A stretch of 34,110 nt of DNA, taken from a virus. The position numbers and the translations under genes were made by a program. Where the stretch lies: positions 1-34,110 of the IMG/VR virus record IMGVR_UViG_3300017728_000052; one strand, given 5' to 3'. The notes beneath the pieces were generated by a model. The model made no database searches, was not told the origin of the DNA, and saw only the letters and a list, made by a program, of their open reading frames with translations. Shown in pieces: positions 18,905 to 28,600 of the stretch (its first letter is position 1; the number at the start of each line of letters is the position of its first letter).

Positions 18905-18927
18905 GGGGGGCGGTTCTGCCGCCTCCC
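18905..18927 (+). terminator. Strong hairpin after capsid/decoration genes
   Basis: GGGGGGCGG (18905-18913), loop TTCTG and CCGCCTCCC (18919-18927) pair over 9 positions with a single G-T. It is followed by ATACATCTTT, not a clean T-run. T7 has its main late terminator after capsid gene 10; this may attenuate or stabilise mRNA at the same place. The next gene's RBS (GGAGGGG) lies 10 bases further on. Confidence 0.55.
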
Positions 18928-18949
18928 ATACATCTTTGGAGGGGATATG

Positions 18950-19315
18950 ATGAAGCCGTGCGGAGACTTCCGCTGGGATTTAGAAGTAGGTCAGATAGCT
19001 GAACAATGGCTGGGCGGCATACTCAGTGGAAACACTATAGAGGTAAAAAGGGATTTTGTAGCTTCACGGACGGGAAATGTGTTTGTGGAGTTTTTTTGTA
19101 GAAACAAACCAAGTGGCATAGCTACAACACAAGCAACACATTGGGCGTTTATACTTGACGATGAAACTGTGGTATTGTTACCGACAGACAAGCTAAAGAC
19201 TATAGCAAGAGAAGCATACAGGAAACGTGGCCCCGTTATGGGCGGCGAGAAGAATTTAAGCAAGGGCGTACTGATTAGAGTTGAAAGGCTAGTAAACCAT
19301 GCCATCAGTTGTTGA
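18950..19315 (+). CDS. PD-(D/E)XK-like nuclease in head-tail block (121 aa)
   Basis: Two tandem ATGs (18947, 18950) follow GGAGGGG; the second has the better 5-7-base spacing. The protein opens with G-D-F-R-W-D-L-E-V-G-Q-I-A-E, then T-I-E-V-K-R-D (ExK), G-N-V-F-V-E-F and P-S-G-I-A-T-T-Q-A-T-H-W. This 'EVK ... GNxFVE ... KPSGIxTTxAxxW' layout is shared by a small phage PD-(D/E)XK nuclease-like family. Function in phage growth is unknown; it could trim DNA ends or branches during packaging. Its end overlaps the gp11-like gene by 17 bases. Confidence 0.65.
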   Translation: MKPCGDFRWDLEVGQIAEQWLGGILSGNTIEVKRDFVASRTGNVFVEFFCRNKPSGIATTQATHWAFILDDETVVLLPTDKLKTIAREAYRKRGPVMGGEKNLSKGVLIRVERLVNHAISC

Positions 19316-19895
19316 TATATGTAACCAATCACTAGACTTGCTAGGCGCTGCTACTATTACAGCCCTAACAGAAAACTCTAAAGAAGCTAGGCTTTGTAAC
19401 AGAAACTTTGAGTTAATCCGCGATTCCGTGCTACGCGCACATCCTTGGAACGTGGCTGTTACTAGAAAGTCATTACCACAAGACACTGACACTCCGGCAT
19501 TTGGTTTTAACTTTCAGTATACTTTACCGACAGACCCGTACTGTTTGCGGTTGTTGTCGTTTTGGGATACCAGTGTGGATAACGAGATTGCGGCTTATGA
19601 CAGTAATGTCATGTATAAGATTGAGGGCCGCAAGATTCTGTCTAACGAGAATGTCTGCAATATTATATACATAGGCCGCGAGACTGATACTGAACAGTAT
19701 GATTCTTTGCTGACATCTACCATAGCGCACAGGCTGGCTGCTGAAATTGCTTACGGCGTTACAGGCAGTTCTACTCTGGCGCAGGGTATGCAGGGATTGT
19801 ACGAACAAAGATTACGAGAGGCCAAATCAATAGACGCTATGGAAGGATACCCAGAACAGCCAATCGCAGACACCTTTACTAACTTTAGGTTGTAA
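19299..19895 (+). CDS. Tail tubular protein A (T7 gp11-like)
   Basis: The 198-residue protein opens V-V-D-I-C-N-Q-S-L-D-L-L-G and contains A-R-L-C-N-R-N-F-E-L-I-R-D-S-V-L-R-A-H-P-W-N (about 30-51), F-N-F-Q-Y-T-L-P-T-D-P-Y-C-L-R-L-L and A-H-R-L-A-A-E-I-A. These are the conserved blocks of gp11 family proteins (T7 gp11 is 196 aa), which form the ring between the portal and gp12. Starts inside the nuclease-like gene. Confidence 0.9.
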   Translation: MPSVVDICNQSLDLLGAATITALTENSKEARLCNRNFELIRDSVLRAHPWNVAVTRKSLPQDTDTPAFGFNFQYTLPTDPYCLRLLSFWDTSVDNEIAAYDSNVMYKIEGRKILSNENVCNIIYIGRETDTEQYDSLLTSTIAHRLAAEIAYGVTGSSTLAQGMQGLYEQRLREAKSIDAMEGYPEQPIADTFTNFRL

Positions 19896-19896
19896 C

Positions 19897-22308
19897 ATGG
19901 CTCGTGTATCCAGCATTGTCACAAACTTCCGCGCTGGTGAAATATCACCAAAGCTAGAAGGCCGTATTGACTTACAGAAATATAACGAGGCTGCGCAAAC
20001 GCTAAACAATATGTTGGTGTACCCATCTGGCGGTGTAACGCGCAGACCAGGCACATTCTTTGCTGGGCGTTCTAAGGACGGTGGCAAGGTTCGCCTGATG
20101 AACTTTGAGTTCAGTGATGAGCAAGCGTATGTCCTAGAAATGGGTGCAAACTACATTCGCTTCTACAAAGATGGCGGTTTACTTACTGAGGCCACAAAAA
20201 CAATTACAGCAATCACTAAGGCCAACCCAGCGGTTGTAACATCTAACGGTCACGGATTTTCCAATGGAGACAGGGTGTTTATTAAGTCTGTCGCTGGTAT
20301 GACTGAATTAAATAACCGAGAGTTTACTGTAGCCAGCACTGCTACCAATACATTTGCATTATCGGGCGTAGATAGCACTGGCTTTACTACTTACACCAGC
20401 GGTGGCACTGCTGGTAAGATTGTAGAGGTTACTACGACTTACAGCGCCACAGAGGTATTTGAATTAAATTATACGCAATCTGCTGATGTTGTTTACCTGG
20501 CACACAAAAGCCATGAGCCAGCAAAGCTGACAAGAACGACAGCAACCAGCTTTACAATAGCTGACATTGATTTTGTTGATGGGCCATACCTTGATGAGAA
20601 TGACACCACTACAACTTTGTACGCTTCAGCACAAACAGGCTCTGGAATAACAGTAACAGCCTCGGCAAGTGTGTTTACTAGCGCAGATGTGGGTAGGTAC
20701 ATACGTTTTAGAGAAGTGTTAGAAGTCCATTACGATGAATGGGAAGCGTCAAAAAGCTACGCTAACAATGTTAAGGTTCGTTTTAACGGGCATGTTTACA
20801 AACACACCACTGGCAGCACACAAACCTCTGGAAATACGCCTCCGGTTCATCTTGAGGGCAGTGAGGTGTACGGCGCTTTAACATGGACATACCAGCATGA
20901 CAATAATGGTTATGTTGTAATCACAGGATTTACAAGCGCAACAGTAGTTACAGCTACAGTAAAAACTAACGCTATTGGTATATCGACTTTGCCAGAACAT
21001 GCTGTTGGTTCTAGTAACGCGACTAAACTGTGGTCATTGGGTGCATTTAACGGCGACCAGGGCTTCCCACGGGCTGTGGGCTTCTATGAGCAACGATTAT
21101 ACTTTGCTGGCACTACAGGCCAGCCACAGACGATATTTGGCAGTGTATCGGCAGACTTTGAGAATCAGACACCAGGTACGCTAGACTCGGACGCGGTAAA
21201 CCTTACGATTGCGTCTGATAGAGTTAATGTTATTAGGCATTTGTTGCCAGCTAGATTTTTGCAAGTTCTGACAACAGGCGCGGAATTTACACTGTCAGGC
21301 GGTACAGGTTCCCAGCCAGTTACACCTACAAACGTAAACGTGCTGCGTGAAACAACATTTGGCACATCTGACATTAGACCAGTTCGCGCTGGTAACAGCA
21401 CTATTCTTATCCAGAAGGGCCAAGAGAAAGTTAAAGAGATTACATTTAACTTAGACACTGATGGATTGCTGGGAATAGATTTGACAATCCTAGCAGACCA
21501 CATACCACGCGGCGGTCTTACTGATATGGTATGGCAACAGGAACCAGAGTTAATCTTATGGTTTGTGCATAGTGACGGGCGTCTAGTTGGTCTTACCTAT
21601 GACCGTGCAAATGCTGCTGTAGGCTGGCATGACCACGCTATCGGCGGCAGCGGAATTGTTGAGAGTATTACCGCTATTCCATCAGGTGCAGAAGACCAGG
21701 TTTATGTATCTGTCAAACGTACCATTGATGGTAGCACAGTACGCCATATTGAGTTTATCAAGACTATTGAGTTTGGCGATGATGTAGCTGATGCGTTTTT
21801 TGTAGATAGTGGCCTTACCTACGACAGCACAGCTACCAGCACCATTACAGGCTTGAACCACCTAGAGGGTGAAGTTGTGTCTATTCTGGCTGATGGTGCA
21901 ACCCACCCAGACAGAACAGTGTCTGGTGGCGCAATTACTTTAGACCGCACCGCATCAAAGGTGCATGTAGGGTATTCATACTCCTCAACAGTAGAGACAC
22001 TAAGGCTAGAAGCTGGCGCTGATGATGGTGTTGCGCAAGGTAAGATAAAGCGTATTCATGGCGTGACAGCACGGTTCTTTAACACAGTCGGTGCGGAACT
22101 AGGGCCAGATACAGACAACCTGGACAGATTGCCGTTCCGCGACAGTAGCATGGCTATGAATAAAGCAGTGCCGTTGTTCACGGGAGATAAAGAAATATAT
22201 TTTCCATCTGGATACGAGACTGATGCACGGGTTGTAGTAAGGCAATCGCAGCCATTACCTATGACAGTGCTGGCAATCATGCGGAGGTCAAACACTTTCG
22301 ATGCTTAG
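19897..22308 (+). CDS. Tail tubular protein B / nozzle (T7 gp12-like)
   Basis: The 803-residue protein (T7 gp12 is 794) starts with F-R-A-G-E-I-S-P-K-L-E-G-R-I-D-L-Q (about 10-26) and Y-P-S-G-G-V-T-R-R-P-G-T, the conserved gp12 opening. Further blocks are W-S-L-G-A-F-N-G-D-Q-G-F-P-R-A-V, F-Y-E-Q-R-L-Y-F-A-G, F-T-L-S-G and L-I-L-W-F-V-H-S-D-G-R-L. It forms the nozzle at the end of the tail, on which the gp17-like fibres sit. Begins 1 base after the gp11-like stop; the end overlaps the next gene by 8 bases. Confidence 0.92.
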   Translation: MARVSSIVTNFRAGEISPKLEGRIDLQKYNEAAQTLNNMLVYPSGGVTRRPGTFFAGRSKDGGKVRLMNFEFSDEQAYVLEMGANYIRFYKDGGLLTEATKTITAITKANPAVVTSNGHGFSNGDRVFIKSVAGMTELNNREFTVASTATNTFALSGVDSTGFTTYTSGGTAGKIVEVTTTYSATEVFELNYTQSADVVYLAHKSHEPAKLTRTTATSFTIADIDFVDGPYLDENDTTTTLYASAQTGSGITVTASASVFTSADVGRYIRFREVLEVHYDEWEASKSYANNVKVRFNGHVYKHTTGSTQTSGNTPPVHLEGSEVYGALTWTYQHDNNGYVVITGFTSATVVTATVKTNAIGISTLPEHAVGSSNATKLWSLGAFNGDQGFPRAVGFYEQRLYFAGTTGQPQTIFGSVSADFENQTPGTLDSDAVNLTIASDRVNVIRHLLPARFLQVLTTGAEFTLSGGTGSQPVTPTNVNVLRETTFGTSDIRPVRAGNSTILIQKGQEKVKEITFNLDTDGLLGIDLTILADHIPRGGLTDMVWQQEPELILWFVHSDGRLVGLTYDRANAAVGWHDHAIGGSGIVESITAIPSGAEDQVYVSVKRTIDGSTVRHIEFIKTIEFGDDVADAFFVDSGLTYDSTATSTITGLNHLEGEVVSILADGATHPDRTVSGGAITLDRTASKVHVGYSYSSTVETLRLEAGADDGVAQGKIKRIHGVTARFFNTVGAELGPDTDNLDRLPFRDSSMAMNKAVPLFTGDKEIYFPSGYETDARVVVRQSQPLPMTVLAIMRRSNTFDA

Positions 22309-22723
22309 GATTGTGCCATTTAACTCTAGTCTTATTAACAGCATTGAGACTGACTTTGACTTCCCAGAAAGCATGAGGGCTGCGTTTGACAACGGGCAGC
22401 AAGTGATTGGCTATGCAATCATGGGCGACAAGGACGTTGTTGCTGTTGGTGGCATACATGAGATGTGGGCTGGTGTTGGCGAGGGGTGGGTTGTTTTGTC
22501 CAAGCATGCACCGAAATGGAAGCTGTCACTAGCTAGGTATGCTAAGACACTGTTTAGTAGTATACTGGCAACAACGAGTTTACATCGTGTGCAAGCTAGT
22601 ATCCACATGGGCGACCCAGAGGCGATTAGGTTTGCTAGATGGATGGGATTTGAAGATGAAGGTATTATGTACAAGTTTGGGCCAGACGGTAGTGACTATT
22701 ACCGCATGGCAAGGGTGTTGTAA
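22301..22723 (+). CDS. T7 gp13-like protein with GNAT-type fold (DUF2833-like)
   Basis: The 140-residue protein (T7 gp13 is 138) lies exactly in the gp13 place. It has I-G-Y-A-I-M-G-D-K-D-V-V-A-V-G-G-I, W-V-V-L-S-K, R-V-Q-A-S-I-H-M-G-D-P-E-A-I-R-F-A-R-W-M-G-F-E-D-E-G and D-Y-Y-R-M-A-R. The 'A-x-R-F-x-x-x-M-G-F' end resembles GNAT acetyltransferases. Whether it is active is unknown; in T7 it aids virion assembly. Confidence 0.8.
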   Translation: MLRIVPFNSSLINSIETDFDFPESMRAAFDNGQQVIGYAIMGDKDVVAVGGIHEMWAGVGEGWVVLSKHAPKWKLSLARYAKTLFSSILATTSLHRVQASIHMGDPEAIRFARWMGFEDEGIMYKFGPDGSDYYRMARVL

Positions 22724-23148
22724 TGATTGATGCGCTTCTTGGTTACAAAGGGAACCAAGCTGCTGCAAAGGCAGCCAGACAAACTGCTGAGTTTAACGCA
22801 CAGGTTGCAGAAAACGAGGCGGTATTACTTCAAAGACGTAAGATTGATGAAGAAGCAAGGATGCGTCAAGGGTCTGACAGAACAGTTGCTACACAAAAGG
22901 TTGCCACGGCTGCGTCAGGCGTACAGATGTCAGGTAGCGCATTACAAGCTATGGCTGATTCATATTTTAACACAGAGATGGACGCATTGAATATACAGTA
23001 TGCTGCCGACATAGAACAAACAGCTAAAGCATCAGAGGCAGCAATCACACGGGCTGAGGGACGCGCACGGTCTACAGCATTAAAAGTTGCGTCATATCAA
23101 TCACTATTATCTGGCGCAGAAAAAGCCGCAACATTCGGTATGGGGTAA
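22723..23148 (+). CDS. Internal virion protein (T7 gp14-like)
   Basis: ATG overlaps the previous TAA (TAATG). The 141-residue product is Ala/Gln-rich and helical: A-A-K-A-A-R-Q-T-A-E-F-N-A-Q-V, E-N-E-A-V-L-L-Q-R-R, then T-A-A-S-G-V-Q-M-S-G-S-A-L and D-A-L-N-I-Q-Y-A-A-D-I-E. The 'SGVxxxGS' motif in the middle is usual in gp14-type ejection proteins, which are ejected first and form a pore in the outer membrane. Shorter than T7 gp14 (196). Confidence 0.8.
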   Translation: MIDALLGYKGNQAAAKAARQTAEFNAQVAENEAVLLQRRKIDEEARMRQGSDRTVATQKVATAASGVQMSGSALQAMADSYFNTEMDALNIQYAADIEQTAKASEAAITRAEGRARSTALKVASYQSLLSGAEKAATFGMG

Positions 23149-23156
23149 AGTAAGCA

Positions 23157-25658
23157 ATGCCAAAAATTCCAGTATATCAACAGAAAGTAGGTGTAGCGGC
23201 AGGCGGGTTAGGGCCACGCGCAAACTCGGCTGCATTTGAAGCCCCAGGAAAAGCAACTGCTGCGTTTGGCGAGCAGCTTGGAGATGTAGCTTACAAATTA
23301 GCTGAACAAGAGAGGAAACGCGAAGATAGGCGCATATTGCAAGAGGAGTCAGAGGCCGCAAAAGAATCTGCAATGCAAAAAAATATGGAAGACCAAAGCA
23401 CAACCTTTGGTGACGCTAAGAATAGTATGGCAGCACACAAGGCCGACTATTTAAAAAACCTAGAAAACAAAGGTTATAGTAAACGTAGATTGGCATTAGT
23501 AAAATCCGAGATAGACTCACAATTTTCCATAGCATCGTTAGATGCCCAGAAAAACGCATTTAATAGAGGCACACAGTTAAGCACTGAGGCTGATAACAAG
23601 TCTCTCGACAGTCATAGACAGACTATGCGTACCGCTGCACCTGGGTCTGCCCCATATATGCTTGCTGAGGCAAACGCTGCTAAAATATTTGATGCAGCTA
23701 AAACAGAAAACAGAAAGTTAAGTTATAGCCCACAATCATTTACGCAAAATGTAAAGGTCGATACATTCAATTTGAAGTTAGAGTCGGCCCAGACACCAGC
23801 GGAACTAGATGCTGCTTATCAGACATTAAAAGATGATACATCTTTAAATCCAAGTGTGCTTATCAAAGCCAAAAGTAGCATAGCTACTGCTAAAAGCAAT
23901 TTAGGAACAAAGTTGTATGAGTCTACATTAGAGACCGTTGTGGAAGCTGATATGTCTTCAGCCGAAGCACAGCAACTTATAGATGGTTATAAGGCTGGTG
24001 AAGACTTTAGCATCACTAGACAGAACGGAGACACAATCTCATTTAATGCAAAAGAGATGCCGGTAGGCAGACGCACTCAGCTTATATCTGAAGCGGAAAA
24101 GATTAAAAAAGGTTTCCAAATTGAACTGCGTTCTGCAAACACAGCTTCTATTGTGGACGGATATGAGACTGCGGGCAAAGATGGCGCACTAGCTATAGCC
24201 TTGGATGTGTACAACACGACTGAGGATGTCGAAGATGCAAATGCGTCTGTGTTGGCAACCGCAAGAACAATGGATGCGCAAGCAAAAATTGCGTTAGCAG
24301 AAGGTAACTTTGAACAGGCAAAACTGTTGTCTGAAACAGCAAACGCATTAGTTACTGAAAGTTTTGGTGGAAACCCATCTCTTATAGAAAGCGCAGATAC
24401 ATCAACTTCCGCAAATTCTATATCAAAGTCTGTAGCGGCTACAGGAATAACTCTTGTTCAAGAACAGCAAAAACAAATCAAATTCGATGCGGGAGTAAAG
24501 GCATTTGCGGCTGGTGAGTTGGATAACTACGCAGGCGCTTATACTGCTGATGAAGAAGAAGCTATAATGAATCAAGGTTTGTCTGGGAAAAGTTTGCCGG
24601 AACAGCTTGACTTGTTGTCTCGCAACAATATGACATCCCCAACAATCAAAAGTATAATTGATGGCGCAATGAAAGAGGGATTATCACCATCTTTTGACCC
24701 ATCTTCAGACGTTAATCCTGTGCTACAGGGGCTAGAGGCTTATAGACAGGTTAAAGTAAGGGGTGAGGGAATACTTGCAGACCACGCCACAGAACAAAAC
24801 CAAGCATATTTTGACTCCGTTCTGGCTTTAGAGGCAGTCGGAGTTGAAACTGTTGACGCAATTAACCGTGTTACAAGAGGTTTTAACAGTGGGGTTGATG
24901 TTGATGCAAAATATTCTGTGGTTAAAAGCGAAGTAGACGGGATATTGGATGCAAATGTTACGACAGTATTTGGCGCTGTGTTATTCGGTGAAAAAGTTGA
25001 TAACCGTTCATCAATCCAGCAGCGTTTAGAAGACTTGAGTAAGACTTACATTAGCATGGGAACAATGGACGCAAAGAGTGCAGTTCAAGCAGCGGCTAAA
25101 AGCATAAACGAAAGCCACATAAACTTGCGTGGACAGCTTATACCTCGCCGCAAAAGTTATCCTAAAGATATAAAGACTATGGTTGATTTAGCGGCAACAG
25201 ATTTCTTTAACAAAAATCAGGCTTTGCCAGCGGGTGACAAGGGGAAAATCACCGATTTGCAGATTGACGATATTGCTTTGATACCGACCAGCGGTCGTTC
25301 AGATGAATGGATTGTTATCCATAATGGCGTTGTTGCTTCATATGCTGGTGCGCCTTTGTATCCGATTGGAGACTTGCAAGGATTGTATGATGCTGACACA
25401 AGCGTTCAGACAGCAAAGAAAATACAGGAAAACCTCAAAAAGCGCGGCCTTACGGAACCACAAAAACTGCAAACAGAAGTGCAAAGATTACGCCGTGAGG
25501 CTGGCGAACTGACAGGGCTAAACCTTTCCAACATAAGGAAAGAACAAGGCGAACAAGCGGCTGACGCTGCTATTGCAAAACGCAAGTCACTGTTAGAAGA
25601 AGCAGACGAATTGCAAAAGTCTGGCGTTGAACTAGGAAGGCTGCAAAGTGGTTCTTGA
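23157..25658 (+). CDS. Internal virion protein (T7 gp15-like ejection protein)
   Basis: The 833-residue protein begins M-P-K-I-P-V-Y-Q-Q-K-V and G-P-R-A-N-S-A-A-F, typical of gp15-type openings. After that comes a very long helical region rich in A, K, E and Q with few aromatic residues. No transmembrane segment is visible. It is in the gp15 place and would assemble in the virion core and be ejected to form the trans-periplasmic channel. T7 gp15 is 747 aa. Its 3' end overlaps the gp16-like gene by 11 bases. Confidence 0.8.
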   Translation: MPKIPVYQQKVGVAAGGLGPRANSAAFEAPGKATAAFGEQLGDVAYKLAEQERKREDRRILQEESEAAKESAMQKNMEDQSTTFGDAKNSMAAHKADYLKNLENKGYSKRRLALVKSEIDSQFSIASLDAQKNAFNRGTQLSTEADNKSLDSHRQTMRTAAPGSAPYMLAEANAAKIFDAAKTENRKLSYSPQSFTQNVKVDTFNLKLESAQTPAELDAAYQTLKDDTSLNPSVLIKAKSSIATAKSNLGTKLYESTLETVVEADMSSAEAQQLIDGYKAGEDFSITRQNGDTISFNAKEMPVGRRTQLISEAEKIKKGFQIELRSANTASIVDGYETAGKDGALAIALDVYNTTEDVEDANASVLATARTMDAQAKIALAEGNFEQAKLLSETANALVTESFGGNPSLIESADTSTSANSISKSVAATGITLVQEQQKQIKFDAGVKAFAAGELDNYAGAYTADEEEAIMNQGLSGKSLPEQLDLLSRNNMTSPTIKSIIDGAMKEGLSPSFDPSSDVNPVLQGLEAYRQVKVRGEGILADHATEQNQAYFDSVLALEAVGVETVDAINRVTRGFNSGVDVDAKYSVVKSEVDGILDANVTTVFGAVLFGEKVDNRSSIQQRLEDLSKTYISMGTMDAKSAVQAAAKSINESHINLRGQLIPRRKSYPKDIKTMVDLAATDFFNKNQALPAGDKGKITDLQIDDIALIPTSGRSDEWIVIHNGVVASYAGAPLYPIGDLQGLYDADTSVQTAKKIQENLKKRGLTEPQKLQTEVQRLRREAGELTGLNLSNIRKEQGEQAADAAIAKRKSLLEEADELQKSGVELGRLQSGS

Positions 25659-28600
25659 CCCTAATCAAATACAAGTAGACCGCCCTATTAGCTTGCTGGA
25701 AGAACAAGCCGCCGAGCGTGTTTACGAAGAAGAAAAAGAAAAGGTCACGTTTGGTAAAGCTGTTGATGCAGCATTTGCTGAAGAAAATACTATGTCTTGG
25801 ATATTCAATGGTTTAGAAGACCACGAACCAGACAGAGAGTTTGACCTTACCCCAGAGTTAATTGAACAGTACACAGAGGGCGTACCAGAAGACCGCAAGG
25901 ATTACGTTGTAGATGCAGTTAGCTTACCTCACTTGCAGAAATTACACGACCGCGCCAAAGAGTCTCTTAAAAACCAAGACACTCTTGCCAAGTATGGATG
26001 GGGCGGTGTGGGTTTGCAAATGGCGGCAGCAACCCTAGATGTGCCAGCCATTGCAGCAACCATAGCAACAGAAGGCATAGCCGCCCCGTTAATATGGGGA
26101 GGAAAGGCAACTAGATTAGCTAGAACATTCCGTGCAGCAACCGCTAGTTCTGCATCAGCGGCAGCAATCGAAGCATACCTTGTGTCTCAAAACAATATGA
26201 AAGACCCATACGATATATTGTATGCGGCAGGCGGTGGATTTTTGTTAGGCGGCGCTGTTGCTGGGGCTAAAGGTGTGTTTGGTAAAGCATCTAAAGAACG
26301 CTATCAACAAGCCGCCATGAATACGATGAAGTACGCAGATGACGCGCAATCAGCAGATGTTAATCAAGCCATGATTGACCGTGGCATTGATACTGGCGTA
26401 GGTGCGGCAGAAAACCCTGCATCGCGTTCCATGCAAGAAATGGACATTCGGCGTGGCATCCAAGAAAGAATTGATGATGCAGACGCAGAACCAATGGCTG
26501 CTTTTGGTAAATTGCGGTTTGATATGGTTGGGCAGTTAAAAAGCAGCACACTTGGAATTAGCCGCAGGATTGCTGGGATACTTGGCGAAGATGCTGTTGA
26601 GCCTGGTGAGATTACTGCCGACCTTATCAAGACTGTTGGCACAAAGGTTACATCAAATAAATTTTATCAGGGATACGAAGCTGGGTATGATGGCTGGGCA
26701 AAGTCTAGCGGTGTCAATTGGGGTGGACGCAGACTAGAGTCTAGGCGTGGTGAGTTTGGTAAGTTGGTGTCTGATGAGATTGAGTCACCAGGCACATCTA
26801 CAGACCCTAATGTCATTGCGGCAGCACAAAATACCAGCCGCCTATTCCGTGATATGTTGCAAGAAGCCAAACGCGCTGGCGTAAAAGGATTTGACGACAT
26901 TCCAGAAGACCTGACGTACTTCACGCACCTTTGGGATGGGCATAGATTAATTAAAGCAGAAGCAGACTTTAGCACAAAAGGGGTGCAGGGGCTTTTAAAG
27001 AAAAGTCTGTTGTCTGCCAATCGCACTATGGATGACGACCTAGCTGAAGCCATCGCCAAAGGGATGTTCAATAAAATTGTTAAGAACGAAGTCGGTATGG
27101 ATGCGGGTCTGGCTAGGATATTTAGCACCTCTAACAAAGAAGCCTTGCGCGATATTTTACTAGAGGAAGAACTGCTTGACGAAGTTAGGGTTGACCGCCT
27201 TTTAAGCCAGTTAGACATGGACAGGGAAGGTGTGCCAGCAAGAGCCAAGCGCCGCTTAAAGTTTGACATGAGTTCTACTATAGAGGCTAACGGAAAAACA
27301 CTACATATCAAAGAGTTAATGGAACGCGACACCGAGGCTGTAGTAAACAGCTACATTAATTCTATGCAAGGCAAGATTGCTTTGGCTAAAAAGGGCATAT
27401 TTTCTGACGGTGACTTTGAAGCAATAAAAAAAGACATATTAGAGGAAGGTAAGAAGCTAGGGGGAGAAGGAAGAAGGCAAGCGGATAAAGACATTGAGAA
27501 GTTAAATGTTTTATATGCTTTGGTATCTGGCAGAACGTCACCTTTGATTGGCGACCCGTCTAGCACTGCCAATAGAATGATACGTTTTCTTATGGATTAC
27601 AACTTTATCCGTGTTATGAACCAAGTTGGTTTTGCTCAAATATCAGAACTAGGAAATGCTGTGTCGATTGATGGCACTGTAGCGTTGATGAGGGTTGTGC
27701 CTGACATGGGGGCAATGATTCGGCGTACAGCGGATGGCGAGTTAGAAGATTTAGTCGCCAGGGATGTAGAGGCATTTGTTGGGTCTGGTGTTGACCGAGT
27801 TATCCAGCAGTCTATGAATAAGCACAGTGTTGAGGATATGTATGGCTTAGGTAAAGGTGACAAACTTGACAAAGCCATCGGCGGTATGCACAAGCTAAAA
27901 CGTCTGACTGCTGACTTATCTGGTCTCGCCCCTATTACCGTTGCGCTTGAAAGGGCTGCGGCAAAGGTTGCTGTCCAGTCATTAGTGGATGTTGCGTCCG
28001 GTGTTAAAAAACTGCGCATGAAAAAGCTAGGAAAATCTACAATCGAACAAGACATAGCAGCAAGGCTAAAATCGTTTGGCCTGGACGAAAAGATGTGGCC
28101 TCGCGTAGTAGACCAGATACAAAAAAACGCAGTTACAAACCCGTCTATGTTTTTGCGCACCCGCAAAGTTAAAACAATTAACATGTCGGAGTGGACAGAC
28201 ATAGAAGCAAGAGATGCTTTCGGGTATGCAGTGGCTAGATGGACACGGCAAAGCATCCAGCAGAACGATGTCGGTAATTTGAACATTCACATGACTAGCA
28301 CTATGGGCAAAATATTTACTCAGTTCCGTGCATTTATGCTGGTGTCACACTCAAAGCAGTTTTTGCATAATATCAAACGAAACGACTTTGCCGCATATCA
28401 AGCGATGATGTGGTCAACATTTTATGGGGCTATGGCATATACAGCGCAAACGCATGTCAATGCAATCGGCAGGGATGACAAGGCTGAGTTCTTAAAAGAA
28501 AGATTAAGCGCAGAAGAAATAGGCAAGATGGCGTTTGCCCGTAGTTCTTGGGCTGCTTTGTTTCCATCAGCAGCGGATATGCTTGCTTGGTCTACTGGTT

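Noticed and set aside
26667-27332. 221-codon leftward frame, with a second of 216 codons at 27636-28286
   Set aside because: Both are antisense to the gp16-like gene, Ser/Pro-rich as mirror frames usually are, without RBS; shadow frames.
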